6,907 nucleotides of DNA from Streptomyces sp. NRRL WC-3549 (GTDB lineage: Bacteria > Actinomycetota > Actinomycetes > Streptomycetales > Streptomycetaceae), in the NCBI RefSeq assembly GCF_000721935.1, contig NZ_KL585398.1, positions 94,775-101,681 on the forward strand, in the 5' to 3' direction. Below are positions 1 to 6,212 of this stretch, one piece after another. Positions within the stretch are counted from its first letter, which is position 1. Each line of letters begins with the position of its first letter. The translations under genes were made by a program, and so were the position numbers. Below the pieces are notes generated by a model that worked only from the letters and a program-made list of their open reading frames with translations, was not told the DNA's origin and searched no databases.

Positions 1-808
1 GTGCGGCCTGTGCCGGGGCGGGGGCCGGCGCGGCCGGCTTCTCGGCGGCGGGCGCGGGGGCCGCGGGGGCCGGTGCGGCCTGAGCCGGGGCCGGGGCCGC
101 CGGGGCCTGAGCCGGGGCGGCCGGCTTCTCGGCGGCGGGGGCCGGTGCGGCCGGGGCCGGTGCGGCGGCCGGAGCCGCCCCCGGGGCGCCGATGACGGCC
201 AGCTTGGCGCCGACCTCGGCGGTCTCGTCCTCACCGACGACGATCTCCAGCAGCACGCCGGCGACCGGCGCGGGGATCTCGGTGTCGACCTTGTCCGTGG
301 AGACCTCGAGCAGCGGCTCGTCCTCCGCGACCTCCTCGCCGACCTCCTTCAGCCAGCGGGTGACGGTGCCCTCGGTGACGCTCTCACCGAGCGCCGGAAG
401 GGTGACGTCCGTACCGGACGCGGAGGAGGCGCCGGCGGTGTCCTGTGCGGCCGGTGCCTCGGCCGGGGCCTCGGTCTCGGTCGACGGGGCGGTGGGGGCC
501 TCCTCGGCGACCGGGGCCGGAACGGCCGCGGGCTCGGCGGCCGGAGCGGCCTCGGCGGCGGGTGCGCCGGAGCCGTCGTCGATGACGGCCAGCTCGGCGC
601 CGACCTCGACGGTCTCGTCCTCGGCGACCTTGATGGAGGTCAGGACACCGGCGGCGGGGGCCGGGATCTCGGTGTCGACCTTGTCGGTCGAGACCTCGAG
701 CAACGGCTCGTCGGCCTCGACGCGCTCGCCCTCGGCCTTCAGCCAACGGGTGACAGTGCCCTCGGTGACGCTCTCGCCGAGCGCCGGAAGGGTTACGGAA
801 ACCGACAT
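1..808 (-). CDS. sucB: Dihydrolipoamide acyltransferase (E2 of 2-oxoacid dehydrogenase), N-terminal part
   Basis: This is the N-terminal 269 residues of an E2 subunit; the gene runs off the left edge. E2 carries acyl groups on lipoyl-lysine and passes them to CoA in the pyruvate and 2-oxoglutarate dehydrogenase complexes. Two lipoyl domains are visible, at about residues 3-80 and 133-208, each with the sequence [10 protein letters not shown]; the lipoylated lysines should be K43 and K173 (codons at 680-682 and 290-292). They are joined by an Ala/Glu/Pro linker, and a second Ala/Pro linker (about 207-269) reaches the edge. The peripheral-subunit-binding and catalytic domains would lie outside the window. 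The ATG at 806-808 has an AAGGAG site 11 bases upstream. It lies 58 bp downstream of lpd on the same strand. Streptomyces homologues are usually named sucB, but actinobacterial E2 proteins of this type can serve pyruvate dehydrogenase, so the substrate (acetyl or succinyl) is not settled by this fragment. Confidence 0.93.
   Translation of the reverse strand, partial: MSVSVTLPALGESVTEGTVTRWLKAEGERVEADEPLLEVSTDKVDTEIPAPAAGVLTSIKVAEDETVEVGAELAVIDDGSGAPAAEAAPAAEPAAVPAPVAEEAPTAPSTETEAPAEAPAAQDTAGASSASGTDVTLPALGESVTEGTVTRWLKEVGEEVAEDEPLLEVSTDKVDTEIPAPVAGVLLEIVVGEDETAEVGAKLAVIGAPGAAPAAAPAPAAPAPAAEKPAAPAQAPAAPAPAQAAPAPAAPAPAAEKPAAPAPAPAQAA
30..139 (-). repeat. Repeated Ala/Pro linker DNA in sucB
   Basis: Two identical 23-bp stretches at 30-52 and 117-139, offset by 87 bp (29 codons), each encode a PAAEKPA-type segment inside the second Ala/Pro linker of E2. 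The whole stretch 1-190 is low-complexity G/C sequence encoding only Ala, Pro, Gln, Gly, Glu and Lys. Such linkers are flexible swinging arms in E2 proteins, and their repeat number varies readily. Confidence 0.8.
191..407 (-). repeat. Direct repeat copy B (second lipoyl domain of sucB)
   Basis: This 217-bp stretch matches 581-797 at an offset of exactly 390 bp (130 codons), with about 83% identity by hand count and no gaps. It encodes the second lipoyl domain. The best-conserved blocks surround the lipoyl-lysine codon and the [13 protein letters not shown] segment. The copies reflect internal domain duplication within the E2 gene. Confidence 0.9.
581..797 (-). repeat. Direct repeat copy A (first lipoyl domain of sucB)
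   Basis: This is the partner of the 191-407 repeat and encodes the first lipoyl domain. The differences cluster in two places (roughly 621-660 and 711-736), which encode the surface around LTSIKV and the [10 protein letters not shown] loop. Confidence 0.9.
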
Positions 809-819
809 GGTTTCAGTTG

Positions 820-825
820 CTCCTT
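820..825 (-). promoter_or_regulatory. Shine-Dalgarno site of sucB
   Basis: On the minus strand this reads AAGGAG, 11 bases before the ATG at 806-808. It fixes the E2 start; the protein then begins [13 protein letters not shown], the normal beginning of a lipoyl domain. Confidence 0.8.
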
Positions 826-866
826 ACGAAAATGCGGAAGTGGTCGGTCGTCGCGCCCGGACTGGG

Positions 867-2255
867 TCAGTCGTGGGAGTGCAGCGGCTTGCCGGCGAGC
901 GCCAGGTGGGCCTCGCCCATGGCCTCGTTCTGCGTCGGGTGGGCGTGGATGAGCTGCGCGACCTCGGCCGGCAGCGCCTCCCAGTTGTAGATCAGCTGGG
1001 CTTCGCCGACCTGCTCGCCCATACGGTCACCGACCATGTGGACGCCGACCACGGCACCGTCCTTGACCTGGACGAGCTTGATCTCGCCCGCGGTCTTGAG
1101 GATCTTGCTCTTGCCGTTGCCCGCGAGGTTGTACTTGAGGGCGACGACCTTGTCCGCGCCGTAGATCTCCTTGGCCTTGGCCTCGGAGATGCCCACGGAG
1201 GCGACCTCGGGGTGGCAGTACGTGACCTTGGGGACACCGTCGTAGTCGATCGGCACGGTCTTGAGACCGGCCAGCCGCTCCGCGACGAGGATGCCCTCGG
1301 CGAAGCCGACGTGCGCCAGCTGCAGGGTCGGGACCAGGTCGCCCACGGCCGAGATCGTCGGGACGTTGGTCTGCATGTACTCGTCGACGAGGACGTAACC
1401 GCGGTCCATGGCGACCCCGGCCTCCTCGTAGCCCAGACCCTGCGAGACCGGGCCGCGGCCGATCGCGACCAGCAGCACCTCCGCCTCGAAGGTCTTGCCG
1501 TCGGCGAGGGTGACCTTGACGCCGTCCTGCGTGTACTCGGCCTTGTCGAAGAAGGTGCCGAGGTTGAACTTGATGCCGCGCTTGCGGAACGCGCGCTCCA
1601 GCAGCTTCGAGCTGTTCTCGTCCTCGACCGGGACCAGGTGCTTCAGGCCCTCGACGATCGTGACGTCGGTGCCGAAGGACTTCCACGCCGAGGCGAACTC
1701 GACGCCGATCACGCCGCCGCCGAGGACGATGGCGGACTTCGGGACGCGGTCCAGCTTCAGCGCGTGGTCCGAGGAGATGATGCGGTCGCCGTCGATCTCC
1801 AGACCGGGCAGCGACTTCGGCACGGAACCGGTCGCGAGGACCACGTGGCGGCCCTGGATGCGCTGGCCGCCGACGTCCACCGAGGTGGGCGACGAGAGAC
1901 GGCCCTCACCCTCGACGTAGTGGATCTTGCGCGAGGCGACGAGACCCTGCAGGCCCTTGTACAGGCCCGAGATCACGTCGTCCTTGTACTTGTGGACGGC
2001 CGCCATGTCGATGCCCTCGAAGGTGGCCTTCACACCGAACTGGGCCGACTCGCGGGCCTGGTCGGCGATCTCACCGGCGTGCAGCAGCGCCTTCGTGGGG
2101 ATACAGCCGTTGTGCAGGCAGGTGCCGCCGACCTTGCCCTTCTCGATCAGTGCGACGTCCAGGCCCAGCTGCGCTCCGCGCAGGGCCGCGGCATAACCGC
2201 CGCTACCACCGCCGAGGATCACTAGGTCGAAAACGGTGCTGGCGTCGTTCGCCAC
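867..2255 (-). CDS. lpdA: Dihydrolipoamide dehydrogenase (E3)
   Basis: A complete 462-residue FAD-dependent flavoprotein that reoxidises dihydrolipoyl groups on E2 using NAD+. Visible parts in order: FAD-binding GGGSGG (15-20); redox disulfide C46/C51 in GGTCLHNGCIPTK; ATGS (141-144); NAD-binding GGGVIGVE (179-186); second FAD motif AVGDL (303-307); and the C-terminal catalytic pair H439/E444 in HPTQNE. Length and residues are normal for an intact E3. The start is the GTG at 2253-2255, because a GGAGG lies 7 bases upstream and the protein then begins VANDASTVFDLVILGG. The frame stays open upstream to 2513, but that extension is Arg/Pro-rich and looks non-coding. It probably heads an operon with sucB, 58 bp downstream, matching E3 to its E2 partner. 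Confidence 0.97.
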   Translation of the reverse strand: MANDASTVFDLVILGGGSGGYAAALRGAQLGLDVALIEKGKVGGTCLHNGCIPTKALLHAGEIADQARESAQFGVKATFEGIDMAAVHKYKDDVISGLYKGLQGLVASRKIHYVEGEGRLSSPTSVDVGGQRIQGRHVVLATGSVPKSLPGLEIDGDRIISSDHALKLDRVPKSAIVLGGGVIGVEFASAWKSFGTDVTIVEGLKHLVPVEDENSSKLLERAFRKRGIKFNLGTFFDKAEYTQDGVKVTLADGKTFEAEVLLVAIGRGPVSQGLGYEEAGVAMDRGYVLVDEYMQTNVPTISAVGDLVPTLQLAHVGFAEGILVAERLAGLKTVPIDYDGVPKVTYCHPEVASVGISEAKAKEIYGADKVVALKYNLAGNGKSKILKTAGEIKLVQVKDGAVVGVHMVGDRMGEQVGEAQLIYNWEALPAEVAQLIHAHPTQNEAMGEAHLALAGKPLHSHD

Positions 2256-2262
2256 GTCACGT

Positions 2263-2267
2263 CCTCC
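2263..2267 (-). promoter_or_regulatory. Shine-Dalgarno site deciding the lpd start
   Basis: GGAGG on the minus strand lies 7 bases before the GTG at 2253-2255. It rules out the longer readings that begin at in-frame starts further upstream, including an ATG that overlaps this site. Confidence 0.85.
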
Positions 2268-2307
2268 ATGCATGTGCGCCGTACGCCGGACCCCGTCGCT
2301 GGGGTGT

Positions 2308-2319
2308 GACCGGCCGGTC
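2308..2319. repeat. Perfect 12-bp palindrome in the lpd leader
   Basis: GACCGGCCGGTC, a perfect inverted repeat 53 bp upstream of the lpd GTG. A smaller hairpin, ACCCC-GTCGCT-GGGGT (2290-2305), lies beside it. It could be a dimeric-regulator operator or an RNA hairpin, but G/C palindromes are common by chance in such DNA. Confidence 0.4.
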
Positions 2320-2514
2320 GGCTGGTGTGCGGCCGCTTGTGTAGTTCGGCCCTGTGGTGGGGGCCCTGTCCTGCCGAGAACCCATCTTCGCACTTGTCGG
2401 GGGCGGACGGGACGCGGGCCCCTGGTCGGGGCCGGGCGAACACCCGGCCCGGGCCGTGCCGTATGCGTACAAAGTTTCGGAAAACCGGCGGTCAGGTGCC
2501 ACTGGGGGAACACG

Positions 2515-2544
2515 TACGGCCCCGGACGTATGCCCGGGGCCGTA
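2515..2544 (-). terminator. Hairpin terminator, distal of a tandem pair
   Basis: A perfect 11-bp inverted repeat, TACGGCCCCGG / CCGGGGCCGTA (2515-2525 and 2534-2544), with an 8-base loop. It lies 57 bp beyond the pepA stop. There is no T-run, which is usual for Streptomyces terminators. With the next hairpin it would separate pepA from lpd transcription. Confidence 0.65.
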
Positions 2545-2558
2545 TCGCCGCCCGCGAA

Positions 2559-2590
2559 CGGCGCGCGCCCGGTGTAACCGGCGCGCGCCG
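2559..2590 (-). terminator. Hairpin terminator just after pepA
   Basis: A perfect 11-bp stem, CGGCGCGCGCC / GGCGCGCGCCG (2559-2569 and 2580-2590). The loop can form three more pairs (GGT with ACC). It starts 11 bp after the pepA stop on the minus strand. An alternative outer stem can form between 2548-2556 and 2589-2597. There is no T-tract. Confidence 0.7.
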
Positions 2591-2601
2591 CGGGCGGGGG
2601 G

Positions 2602-4143
2602 TCAGCCCAGGTCGCCGTCGGCCGTGCGCTCGGCCAGCCGGAGCAGCGTGCGGACCGAGGAGCCGGTGCCGCCCTTGGGGGTGTAGCCGTACGGGGCGCC
2701 CTCGTGGAAGGCCGGGCCCGCGATGTCCAGGTGGGCCCAGGCGATGCCCTCGCCCACGAACTCCTTCAGGAACAGGCCGGCCACCAGGCCGCCGCCCATC
2801 CGCTCGCCCATGTTGGCGATGTCGGCGGTCGGGGAGTCCATGCCCTTGCGCAGGTCCGCGGGGAGCGGCATCGGCCAGGAGGCCTCGCCGACCTCCTCGG
2901 CGGTCTCGTGGATCGAGGTGCGGAAGGCGTCGTCGTTGGACATCACGCCGAAGGTGCGGTTGCCCAGCGCCAGGACCATGGCCCCGGTCAGGGTCGCCAC
3001 GTCGACGATCGCGTCCGGGTTCTCCTCCGAGGCGCGGGTCAGCGCGTCGGCGAGGACGAGACGGCCCTCGGCGTCGGTGTTGAGGACCTCGACAGTCTTG
3101 CCGCTGTACATGCGCAGGACGTCGCCCGGGCGGGTGGCGTTGCCGGACGGCATGTTCTCGGCGAGGGCCAGCCAGCCGGTGACGTTGACCCGCAGGCCGA
3201 GGCGGGAGGCCGCGACGACGGTGGCGAACACGGCGGCGGCACCGCTCATGTCGCACTTCATCGTCTCGTTGTGCCCGGCCGGCTTCAGCGAGATGCCGCC
3301 CGAGTCGTAGGTGATGCCCTTGCCGACCAGGGCCAGCGTCTTCTCCGCCTTCGGGTGCGTGTAGGCCAGGCGGACCAGGCGGGGGCCGTGCGTCGAGCCC
3401 TGGCCGACACCGAGCAGACCGCCGAAGCCGCCCTTGACGAGGGCCTTCTCGTCGAGCACCTGGACCTTGATGCCGTGCTCCTTGCCGGCCGCGGTGGCGA
3501 CGGCGGCGAAGGACTCCGGGTACAGGTCGTTCGGCGGGGTGTTGATCAGGTCACGGGCCCGGTTGATCTCCTCCGCGAGGGCGACGGCGCGCTCGGCGGC
3601 GGCCTTGTACGCCTTGTCGCGGGGCTTGGCGCCGAGCAGGGCGACCTCGGCCAGCGGCTGCTTCGGGCCCTTGTTCTTGGCGCCCTTGGGGGCGATCCTG
3701 TCCTCGCCGCCCTGGTAGGCGGTGAAGGCGTACGCACCCAGCAGGGCGCCCTCCGCGATGGCCGCGGCGTCCTCGGCGGACTCCGTCGGCAGCGCGAAGC
3801 CGGCCTTCTTCGAGCCGTGCAGGGCGCGCGCGGCGCTGCCCGCGGCCCGGCGCAGCGCCTCGGCGTCGTAGGCGTCGTCCTGCTCGGGGGTCCGGCCGAG
3901 GCCGACCGCCAGCACGACCGGGGCCTTCAGGCCGGACGGCGCGGGGAGCTTGGTCACTTCGCCCTCGGCACCACTGGCGCCCAGGGTCTCCAGGACGGCT
4001 GCGAGCTTTCCGTCGAAGGCCTTGTCCACGGCCTCGGCGCCCGGTGCCACGACCGGCCCCTTCGCGCCCTTGGCGACGCCGACGACGAGTGCGTCGGCGC
4101 GCAGCGTCGCCGCACCGGCAGTGCTGAGAGTGAGAGCAGTCAC
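2602..4143 (-). CDS. pepA: Leucyl aminopeptidase, M17 family
   Basis: A complete 513-residue cytosolic metallo-aminopeptidase that removes N-terminal residues from peptides during protein turnover. Residues 1 to about 170 form the variable N-terminal domain; the catalytic domain follows. Visible signatures are VGKGITYDSGGISLKP, CDMSGAAAV and NTDAEGRL. The predicted two-metal ligands are K275, D280, D298, D357 and E359, and the catalytic residues K287 and R361. Each sits exactly five positions after the E. coli PepA equivalent as I remember it (K270, D275, D293, D352, E354, K282, R356), so the active site is intact. The start is GTG at 4141-4143; only a weak GGAAG lies 15 bases upstream, so the start rests mainly on the normal beginning TALTLSTAGAATLRADALVVG. 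Transcription probably ends at the hairpins at 2515-2590. The next gene upstream is divergent. Confidence 0.97.
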   Translation of the reverse strand: MTALTLSTAGAATLRADALVVGVAKGAKGPVVAPGAEAVDKAFDGKLAAVLETLGASGAEGEVTKLPAPSGLKAPVVLAVGLGRTPEQDDAYDAEALRRAAGSAARALHGSKKAGFALPTESAEDAAAIAEGALLGAYAFTAYQGGEDRIAPKGAKNKGPKQPLAEVALLGAKPRDKAYKAAAERAVALAEEINRARDLINTPPNDLYPESFAAVATAAGKEHGIKVQVLDEKALVKGGFGGLLGVGQGSTHGPRLVRLAYTHPKAEKTLALVGKGITYDSGGISLKPAGHNETMKCDMSGAAAVFATVVAASRLGLRVNVTGWLALAENMPSGNATRPGDVLRMYSGKTVEVLNTDAEGRLVLADALTRASEENPDAIVDVATLTGAMVLALGNRTFGVMSNDDAFRTSIHETAEEVGEASWPMPLPADLRKGMDSPTADIANMGERMGGGLVAGLFLKEFVGEGIAWAHLDIAGPAFHEGAPYGYTPKGGTGSSVRTLLRLAERTADGDLG

Positions 4144-4209
4144 GGTGGTGAAATCTCGCTTCCGTTGAGTTCTGTGCCGGTCGAGGGGTGGGCCGACCGC
4201 GCCCGGCGC

Positions 4210-4239
4210 ATCGTATGCCTCGCCGCAATGTGCCGGGAA
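4210..4239 (-). promoter_or_regulatory. Candidate pepA promoter
   Basis: On the minus strand, TACGAT (4210-4215) resembles a -10 element. TTCCCG (4234-4239) lies 18 bp upstream as a weak -35. The -10 is about 67 bp before the pepA GTG. The -35 match is poor, so the exact assignment is uncertain. Confidence 0.4.
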
Positions 4240-4264
4240 TGAGCCTACGCGCGCCTTTGCTTCC

Positions 4265-4313
4265 CGCTCACGGGGGCACGGCCGTCCGTGTGCGGGCCGC
4301 GGCCCCGTGAGCG
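4265..4313. repeat. Large inverted repeat between pepA and the GH114 gene
   Basis: Perfect 11-bp arms CGCTCACGGGG (4265-4275) and CCCCGTGAGCG (4303-4313) flank 27 bases, which can form a smaller inner hairpin (GCACGG at 4276-4281 with CCGTGT at 4286-4291). It lies upstream of both divergent genes. It could be an operator, a terminator for leftward or rightward read-through, or part of an unannotated small RNA; the sequence alone does not decide. Confidence 0.6.
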
Positions 4314-4336
4314 CCTCCGCCCGACCCGGTCCGGAA

Positions 4337-4363
4337 GGAACGCCGGGCGCCGATAAGGTCGTT
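4337..4363 (+). promoter_or_regulatory. Possible ECF-type promoter of the GH114 gene
   Basis: GGAAC (4337-4341) and CGTT (4360-4363) are separated by 18 bp and end about 29 bp before the ATG. This resembles the GGAAY/GTT pattern used by Streptomyces ECF sigma factors such as SigR, but the spacing and match are not exact. It could be chance. Confidence 0.25.
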
Positions 4364-4381
4364 CACCAGCACGGATCGAGC

Positions 4382-4388
4382 GGGGGAG
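4382..4388 (+). promoter_or_regulatory. Ribosome binding site of the GH114 gene
   Basis: GGGGGAG ends four bases before the ATG at 4393-4395. It supports this start, which also places a good lipoprotein signal peptide at the N-terminus. Confidence 0.6.
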
Positions 4389-4392
4389 CGGT

Positions 4393-5232
4393 ATGCGGAA
4401 CACAGCGGGCGGTACGAGGGCATGGGGGCGGGTGCTCTGCGCCGCGCTCCTCCTGCCGGCGTTGCTCGCCGGCTGCGGCGCGGACGCGGACAAGGACGCG
4501 GACGGGGGAGACGGCGCCGGCGGCCGGGCGGCGGAGCACTGGCGGCCGGAGCCCGGCGTGGACTGGCAGTGGCAGCTCTCCGGCCGGATCGACACCTCGG
4601 TGGACGCCCCGGTGTACGACATCGACGGCTTCGACCAGGACGCGAAGACGGTGGCCGCGCTGCACGGCGAGGGCCGCAAGGTCATCTGCTACCTCTCCAC
4701 CGGCGCCTGGGAGGACTTCCGTCCGGACGCCGAGGAGTTCCCCGCCTCGGTACGCGGCAAGAGCAACGGCTGGGACGGGGAGTGGTGGCTCGACATCCGC
4801 CGCACCGACGTCCTGGAGCCGCTGATGGAGACCCGGATCGAGATGTGCGCGAAGAAGGGCTTCGACGCGGTGGAGCCCGACAACATGGACGGCTATCTCA
4901 ACGACACCGGCTTCCCGCTCACCGCGGAGCACCAGCTGCGCTACAACCGCCTGATCGCGGACCTCGCCCACCGGCACGGCATGGCCGTGGGACTGAAGAA
5001 CGACCTGCCCCAGATCCCGGAACTGGTCGGCGACTTCGACTTCGCGGTGAACGAGCAGTGCGCCCAGTACGAGGAGTGCGACGAGCTCACCCCGTTCATC
5101 GACGCGGGCAAGGCCGTCCTGCACGCGGAGTACGAGCTGCCGGTGGCCGACTTCTGCCCCGACTCCCGGCGGCTGCGCCTGAGTTCGCTGCTGAAGGAGT
5201 ACGAACTCGGCGCCTGGCGCCAGACCTGCTGA
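4393..5232 (+). CDS. GH114-family (endo-alpha-1,4-polygalactosaminidase-like) lipoprotein
   Basis: A 279-residue predicted exported lipoprotein. Residues 1-28 form a signal peptide with a basic start, a hydrophobic core and the lipobox LAGC (C28), followed by an Asp/Gly/Ala-rich spacer to about residue 47. The rest matches the glycoside hydrolase 114/TM1410-like TIM-barrel family: WQWQLSG (58-64), VYDIDGFD (74-81), KVICYLSTGAWEDFRPD (96-112), AVEPDNMDGY (159-168), GLKN (200-203) and VNEQC (219-223). D163 and E221 are the likely catalytic pair; their 58-residue spacing equals that of the reported acidic residues of Ega3 and PelA as I recall them. Family members cleave galactosaminogalactan-type polymers; the substrate here is unknown, and many actinobacterial members are uncharacterised. 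It is divergent from pepA and its stop lies 6 bp from the convergent cobS stop, with no obvious terminator between. It does not look linked to cobalamin synthesis. Confidence 0.88.
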   Translation: MRNTAGGTRAWGRVLCAALLLPALLAGCGADADKDADGGDGAGGRAAEHWRPEPGVDWQWQLSGRIDTSVDAPVYDIDGFDQDAKTVAALHGEGRKVICYLSTGAWEDFRPDAEEFPASVRGKSNGWDGEWWLDIRRTDVLEPLMETRIEMCAKKGFDAVEPDNMDGYLNDTGFPLTAEHQLRYNRLIADLAHRHGMAVGLKNDLPQIPELVGDFDFAVNEQCAQYEECDELTPFIDAGKAVLHAEYELPVADFCPDSRRLRLSSLLKEYELGAWRQTC

Positions 5233-5238
5233 GCCGGG

Positions 5239-5855
5239 TCAGCCGCCCAGCACCAGCACCACCAGCACCGCCGTGGCCGCCGTCTCCTCCAGGGCCCCGA
5301 ACACATCGCCGGTGACCCCGCCGAAGCGCCGGACGCAGTGACGCAGCAACAGCCACGCCGCCGCCAGGCCCGCCAGGGCGGCCAGGGCGTACCGCACCGG
5401 CCCGTGGCCGCCGGGGGCCGCGCCCCCGCCGCGCCGTGCGCCCATCCCCGGCCGTAGAGCTCGAAGAGGGCCGCGACCTGTGCCAGCAGCACGAACAGCA
5501 GGGTGATCACGCCGAACGGGCCGATGTCCGACTGCTTCATGATCCGCAGCGCGTCCGCGGCCGGCTTGCCGCTGCCCAGCCCGTCCGCGGTGTCCGCCAG
5601 CCCGTCCAGGTGCAGCCCCCGGGTCAGGACGGCGGGCAGCGCGGCGGAGGCGACGGCCGCGAGCAGGGGGCCGGCCCCGGCGAGCAGCAGCAGCGCCCCG
5701 GGAACCGCCGCGAGCAGCCCCACCACGAGCCCGGCGAGCGGTGCGCAGAGCATGCCGGCCCGCGCGGTCTCGCGGTCCCAGCGTGAGACGCGGACGGGGA
5801 GCACGGTCAGAGTGCCGAAGGCGAAGCGCACGCCGTGGCTGTTCAGGGAGGTCAC
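5239..5855 (-). pseudogene. cobS: Adenosylcobinamide-GDP ribazoletransferase, internally deleted and frameshifted
   Basis: CobS is a membrane enzyme that joins alpha-ribazole (phosphate) to adenosylcobinamide-GDP, the last step of cobalamin assembly. The N-terminal part reads GVRFAFGTLTVLPVRV, hydrophobic segments, DGLADTADG (84-92), RIMKQSDIGPFGV (104-116) and VAALFELYGRGWA. Near 5412-5428 the frame is lost. The C-terminal part continues in another frame as RYALAALAGLAAAWLLLRH, RRFGGVTGDVFGALEETAAT, and ends LVLGG. The 617 bp span (about 205 residues) is shorter than the usual 245-260, and the conserved ARPEGLG-type segment expected between the pieces is absent in all frames. About 130-160 bp therefore appear deleted. 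The hairpin at the break and the draft-contig context favour an assembly or sequencing defect over a true pseudogene. The GTG start at 5853-5855 has no clear ribosome site; in-frame starts exist up to 5960. Confidence 0.85.
5412..5428. repeat. GC-only hairpin at the cobS break
   Basis: Perfect 7-bp arms CGGGGGC / GCCCCCG with a 3-base loop, exactly where the cobS reading frame changes. Such short-loop G/C hairpins block polymerases and favour slippage or deletion, both in cells and during library preparation. Confidence 0.75.
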
Positions 5856-6212
5856 CGCGCGCAGGCTAGCCGGTGCGACCTCGGGCCGGATCGGGGGGAA
5901 CGCGGCAAAAGCCTCATAGGTGGAGCTTCGGGAGCGGGTGGGATCGGTCACTGGCTGCACCGGGGAGCCGTCGGACCCGGACGGCGCCGACCGGCACCGC
6001 GGTCCCGCTCATCGCGCTGATCGCCGCCGTACGCCTCGCCCGGCCCGCCCCGGGCCCCGCGCTTCCGCCGAGGCCGCCACCGGGCTCCGCCCGGGCACCT
6101 CGCGGGCCTGCCGCCACCACGTGCGCCGGGCCGGCCGCCGCCGCGGGGTCCAGGACCTGCCCGGCGGGGCACCGGCCCGGACGCCGCTCCCCAACCACTC
6201 CCTGACGGCCTC
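5856..6212. other. cobT-cobS intergenic stretch without a convincing gene
   Basis: A 357-bp gap between the cobT stop and the cobS start. Frames are open on both strands, but none has a ribosome site, a recognisable family or consistent codon use. A plus-strand frame from about 6056 into cobT has nearly all G/C third positions but encodes Arg-rich sequence. G/C inverted repeats occur (e.g. GCCCGG / CCGGGC at 6038-6055), as does a weak 5-bp hairpin over the cobT stop (6201-6217). I see no cobalamin riboswitch. The stretch may hold the cobS promoter, or have lost sequence like cobS. Confidence 0.4.

Larger units (their letters stand above)
2256..2514 (-). promoter_or_regulatory. lpd leader and promoter region
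   Basis: About 260 bp between lpd and the pepA terminator hairpins, with no credible gene. The only A/T-richer stretch is about 2461-2485 (minus strand TTTTCCGAAACTTTGTACGC), preceded by CTGACC at a plausible -35 distance. The possible -10 hexamers are poor, so this is only the most likely promoter location. If it is used, the transcript has an untranslated leader of roughly 200 bases. I recognise no known riboswitch in it. Confidence 0.35.

Noticed and set aside
1..190. Short G/C repeats that look like a tandem or CRISPR-like array.
   Set aside because: The repeats are codon-phased and encode the Ala/Pro linker of E2. There are no regular unique spacers.
192..2225. A 677-residue open frame on the plus strand across sucB and lpd.
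   Set aside because: It is antisense to two certain genes whose motifs are intact. Long antisense frames are expected in DNA with G/C-rich third positions, and this one has no ribosome site or recognisable domain.
2256..2513. A longer lpd with about 86 extra N-terminal residues.
   Set aside because: GGAGG at 2263-2267 and the typical E3 beginning at the GTG at 2253-2255 fix the start. The extension is Pro/Arg-rich and overlaps the leader.
2704..4242. A 512-residue open frame on the plus strand opposite pepA.
   Set aside because: The minus strand encodes a complete M17 peptidase with every catalytic residue. The plus frame is low-complexity Arg/Gly/Val/Leu-rich shadow sequence.
4941..5960. 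A 339-residue minus-strand frame joining the CobS N-terminus to sequence antisense to the GH114 gene.
   Set aside because: After the break near 5420 it leaves the CobS frame and runs through shadow sequence; the real CobS C-terminus lies in another frame.
5914..6198. A small 94-residue minus-strand protein between cobT and cobS.
   Set aside because: It has no ribosome binding site, uneven third-position composition and no recognisable domain, and competing frames overlap it on both strands.
5856..6212. A cobalamin riboswitch upstream of cobS.
   Set aside because: I could not find a B12-box-like sequence or the associated stems on the minus strand. A riboswitch controlling cobT would lie beyond the contig end.
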